NCBI GenBank assembly: GCA_016801845.1
Contig: CM028908.1
Span: 25,597,047 to 25,661,046, forward strand
Direction of reading: 5' to 3'
Length of the DNA stretch: 64,000 nt
DNA from: Polydactylus sextarius
Lineage: Eukaryota; Chordata; Actinopteri; Polynemidae
Part shown: positions 62,037-64,000 of the stretch, piece by piece
How the letters are laid out: every line of letters begins with the position of its first letter
Position numbering within the stretch: position 1 is the stretch's first letter
The notes under the pieces: generated by a model
Seen by the model: the letters and a program-made list of their open reading frames with translations, nothing else
Told to the model about the DNA's origin: nothing
The model's database searches: none
Made by a program: the position numbers and the translations under genes

Positions 62037-63787
62037 GTTCGTTATGTTGCATTCTCATTGGAGAAGCATCAGGTTGGATAAACTTAGATTTACACTACAG
62101 AAGTGACATGACCCAGACAACTCAGCAGGTCGTTTTAAACAAATGTGGACACAAGAAGACTTTGCAAATGGTGTTAGACTTATATTTGTCATAGACATCA
62201 GAAAACTCTTCGTGTTGTTTTCATTCTGTTTATCTTCGAGGTGGTTTTAAACATTTTCTTAAAAAAAAAAAAAAAAAAAATCAACTGAACACTGAACATC
62301 ACATCATTCAACAGGAAGCCTTTAGCCTTTACGATTGGAGAACTCACAAATGGAAACATTTGCACCGTCTGGATGAACTGGTCAAACTCGTTGGCTGAGA
62401 GCTTTTGCGTCGGCACAGAGCGGGTGGACAGAATAATTGCAGCTCTCCACTGCAGGGCATGGCCCCATCGACAAGCTTTTAGCCCCATGAGAAAGTAACA
62501 GCCACACTGATGTTCTTTCTTCAATATAAGGCAATGTATTATTGTCATCAGTGCTATGTAGAAAAAACGTCACATTGAAATGTATTCTGACATAAACTTC
62601 TGACCTTGCTGTTTATTTATTTTGAGGAAAGGAAAGTGCTGATTCCCAGTGTTTGATAATGGATCTGATCTGTAGGAAGGAGTGGATATTTAATTTATTG
62701 TGAATTTTACAGTAATTTTACTTCTGTCTGTCCATAGAGTCAAAGAACAAGGCTGGAAAAGTAACATGCATCAAAAGTTTAGTCTCTATAGAGAGGAAAC
62801 ACCACACAACCATTTGGCAGTAGGCAGTACTGAGTTGTGACCCTGAACACAGGCTTCATCCCATTTTAATACTCTTCTACTAGCCTGTGTGTCTTTGATT
62901 GAATCAGTCCTCTACTGTCAAGGAAACAACTGGGGTACGGTGATGATTATGCAGTTAATCAGGTCAGGACTTTACAGTCTTTGTCTCTTTATCTCACATG
63001 ACAACAGAGTTCTCCAGGTCATCCTTTGATCATGCAACATTACATCCTAGATTACAAACTAACGTAATCAAATGTTTAAATACATCATCATCACAGAAGA
63101 TTTCCACCACATGAACTTGTAGGTGAGAGAATTCATAAACCAATATACACCATTGTGTTGTGAAGGGAGCTGAGCTAGAAGACAAACCAACACGATCTAC
63201 ATTCTGATTTTCATCTGTGGTCATAAACGTTGAGTAGTGAGCAAAAGCAGGATTTATGGACACGTCCAACTGTGAGGGCACCTTGGTGTAGGTCCAGATA
63301 GTATTGAAGAGATTATATATCTCATCTATATTAAGAAAGTACACAAGATCCCAGAGGAGGAGGAGGTGGAAAGCATCGAATACATTGCTAACATATTTTG
63401 TCATATAAACAAAAAGAATTGAGATGGATTTCACACCAAGTTCATCAGTTCTAAGTGGAGATGTCCTCTCTTTGTAGCCAACAGCGTCTTGGTAATTTAG
63501 AAAAAGAATTGTTCTAAATAACTTGTTAACAACTCTTAGGTGTTTATGACTCTATGTGTATTGCTCCAATGGGTGAAATTAGTATTGTGGCTCTTGCAGG
63601 CAAACAGCAAGGATTTGAAATCACTGTTTGCCCCAGAGAAGAACAATTCAGAGGAGATAAGAGAAACAGCTAAATGCCTTGTAATTACAAATGTGGGATG
63701 AAAAGAATTATTTGTTGCTTTTTTTAAAATAATATTAATGGCTTTTTCTCCATGTGTTGAACACTGTCTGTTGTGTTTGTGTTGCAG
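62037..63787 (+). other. grip2: grip2 intron 13 (1.75 kb)
   Basis: An A-run at 62261-62280 and a decayed LINE piece at 63130-63420. The long minus-strand frames at 62198-62548 and 63030-63434 are not supported as genes. Confidence 0.7.
63130..63420 (+). mobile_element. decayed LINE ORF fragment
   Basis: Plus-strand blocks such as GGAGCTGAGCTAGAAG, TGTGGTCATAAACGTTGAGT and CCCAGAGGAGGAGGAGGTGG correspond in order to parts of the fish LINE ORF seen antisense at 55970-56600. Stops are frequent on the plus strand, so it is a dead copy. Confidence 0.5.
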
Positions 63788-63868
63788 AGTCAGTGGTGCC
63801 TAGCAGCGGTACTTTCCACGTCAAACTGCCGAAGAAGAGAGGAGTGGAGCTGGGGCTCACCATCAGTG
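63788..63868 (+). CDS. grip2: grip2 exon 14: start of PDZ5
   Basis: Acceptor TGTGTTGCAG, donor GTAGCA. It encodes ESVVPSSGTFHVKLPKKRGV, ELGLTISG, residues 562-588 plus one base. SV-x-PSSGTFHVKLPKK is nearly invariant in GRIP1/2. The E-L-G-L loop marks PDZ5, whose remainder lies beyond the window. Confidence 0.96.
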
Positions 63869-64000
63869 GTAGCAACACACACGCCAAACATTGTTCATAT
63901 GATCTATTTTTTGTTTTGAATCACTGCTGGCAGAATGTTTAAATGTCAGAGATTGCCCTGTATTTTTCAAAAACACACACACTCTCTCTCACACACACAT
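63869..64000 (+). other. grip2: start of grip2 intron 14
   Basis: Begins GTAGCAACAC and includes short CA repeats; truncated by the window edge. Confidence 0.75.

Noticed and set aside
62198..62548. 116-codon minus-strand frame in intron 13
   Set aside because: Contains a poly-F/K run from an A-tract and no recognisable domain or splice context.
63030..63434. 134-codon minus-strand frame, extending to about 63540 without stop
   Set aside because: Looks protein-like, but its DNA matches, in the opposite orientation, blocks of a fish LINE ORF also seen at 55970-56600. Treated as a shadow of a decayed LINE. A protein search with a non-transposon hit would overturn this.

Overview
The window is vertebrate nuclear DNA, most likely from a teleost fish. 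It is AT-rich and has long introns with GT-AG splice sites. It contains many (CA/GT)n microsatellites, fish-type MITEs and fold-back elements, a deleted Tc1 element and LINE debris. No bacterial-style gene organisation, CRISPR array, tRNA or rRNA gene was recognised.

Only one protein-coding gene can be supported. It is the 5' part of a glutamate receptor-interacting protein gene on the plus strand, closest to GRIP2. Fourteen coding exons were placed by splice sites, reading phase and recalled similarity to the GRIP family, from a start codon at 17141 to the edge of the window. They encode an 18-residue N-terminal exon, a short linker exon, PDZ1 (exons 3-4), PDZ2 (exons 5-7), PDZ3 (exons 8-9), a Ser/Thr-rich linker (exons 10-11), PDZ4 (exons 12-13) and the first strand of PDZ5 (exon 14). 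PDZ6, PDZ7 and the C-terminus would lie beyond 64000. GRIP proteins are multi-PDZ scaffolds that bind AMPA-receptor and Eph/ephrin tails and link cargo to trafficking machinery. Whether this is grip2a or grip2b cannot be decided here.

Layout: 1-16.9 kb is non-coding upstream sequence full of nested repeats. About 16.5-17.2 kb holds a consensus CRE, CT-rich leader sequence and exon 1. 17.2-36.4 kb is a 19.2-kb first intron. 36.4-64 kb holds exons 2-14, with most long introns carrying MITEs, microsatellites or LINE fragments.

The most important observation is an apparent 1-base insertion in exon 4 (AAA where AA is expected, about 41915-41917). It breaks the PDZ1 reading frame. Exon 4 is 147 nt, whereas the two equivalent PDZ-half exons of this same gene are both 146 nt, and every other junction keeps phase. 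It may be an assembly error, a polymorphism, or a lesion bypassed by an in-frame acceptor 10 nt downstream. Other points of interest are UG-rich splice acceptors on at least five exons, a fold-back element with a possible captured exon in its loop, and a Tc1 insertion whose empty site survives in a second repeat copy. I did not find a convincing new multi-gene system.
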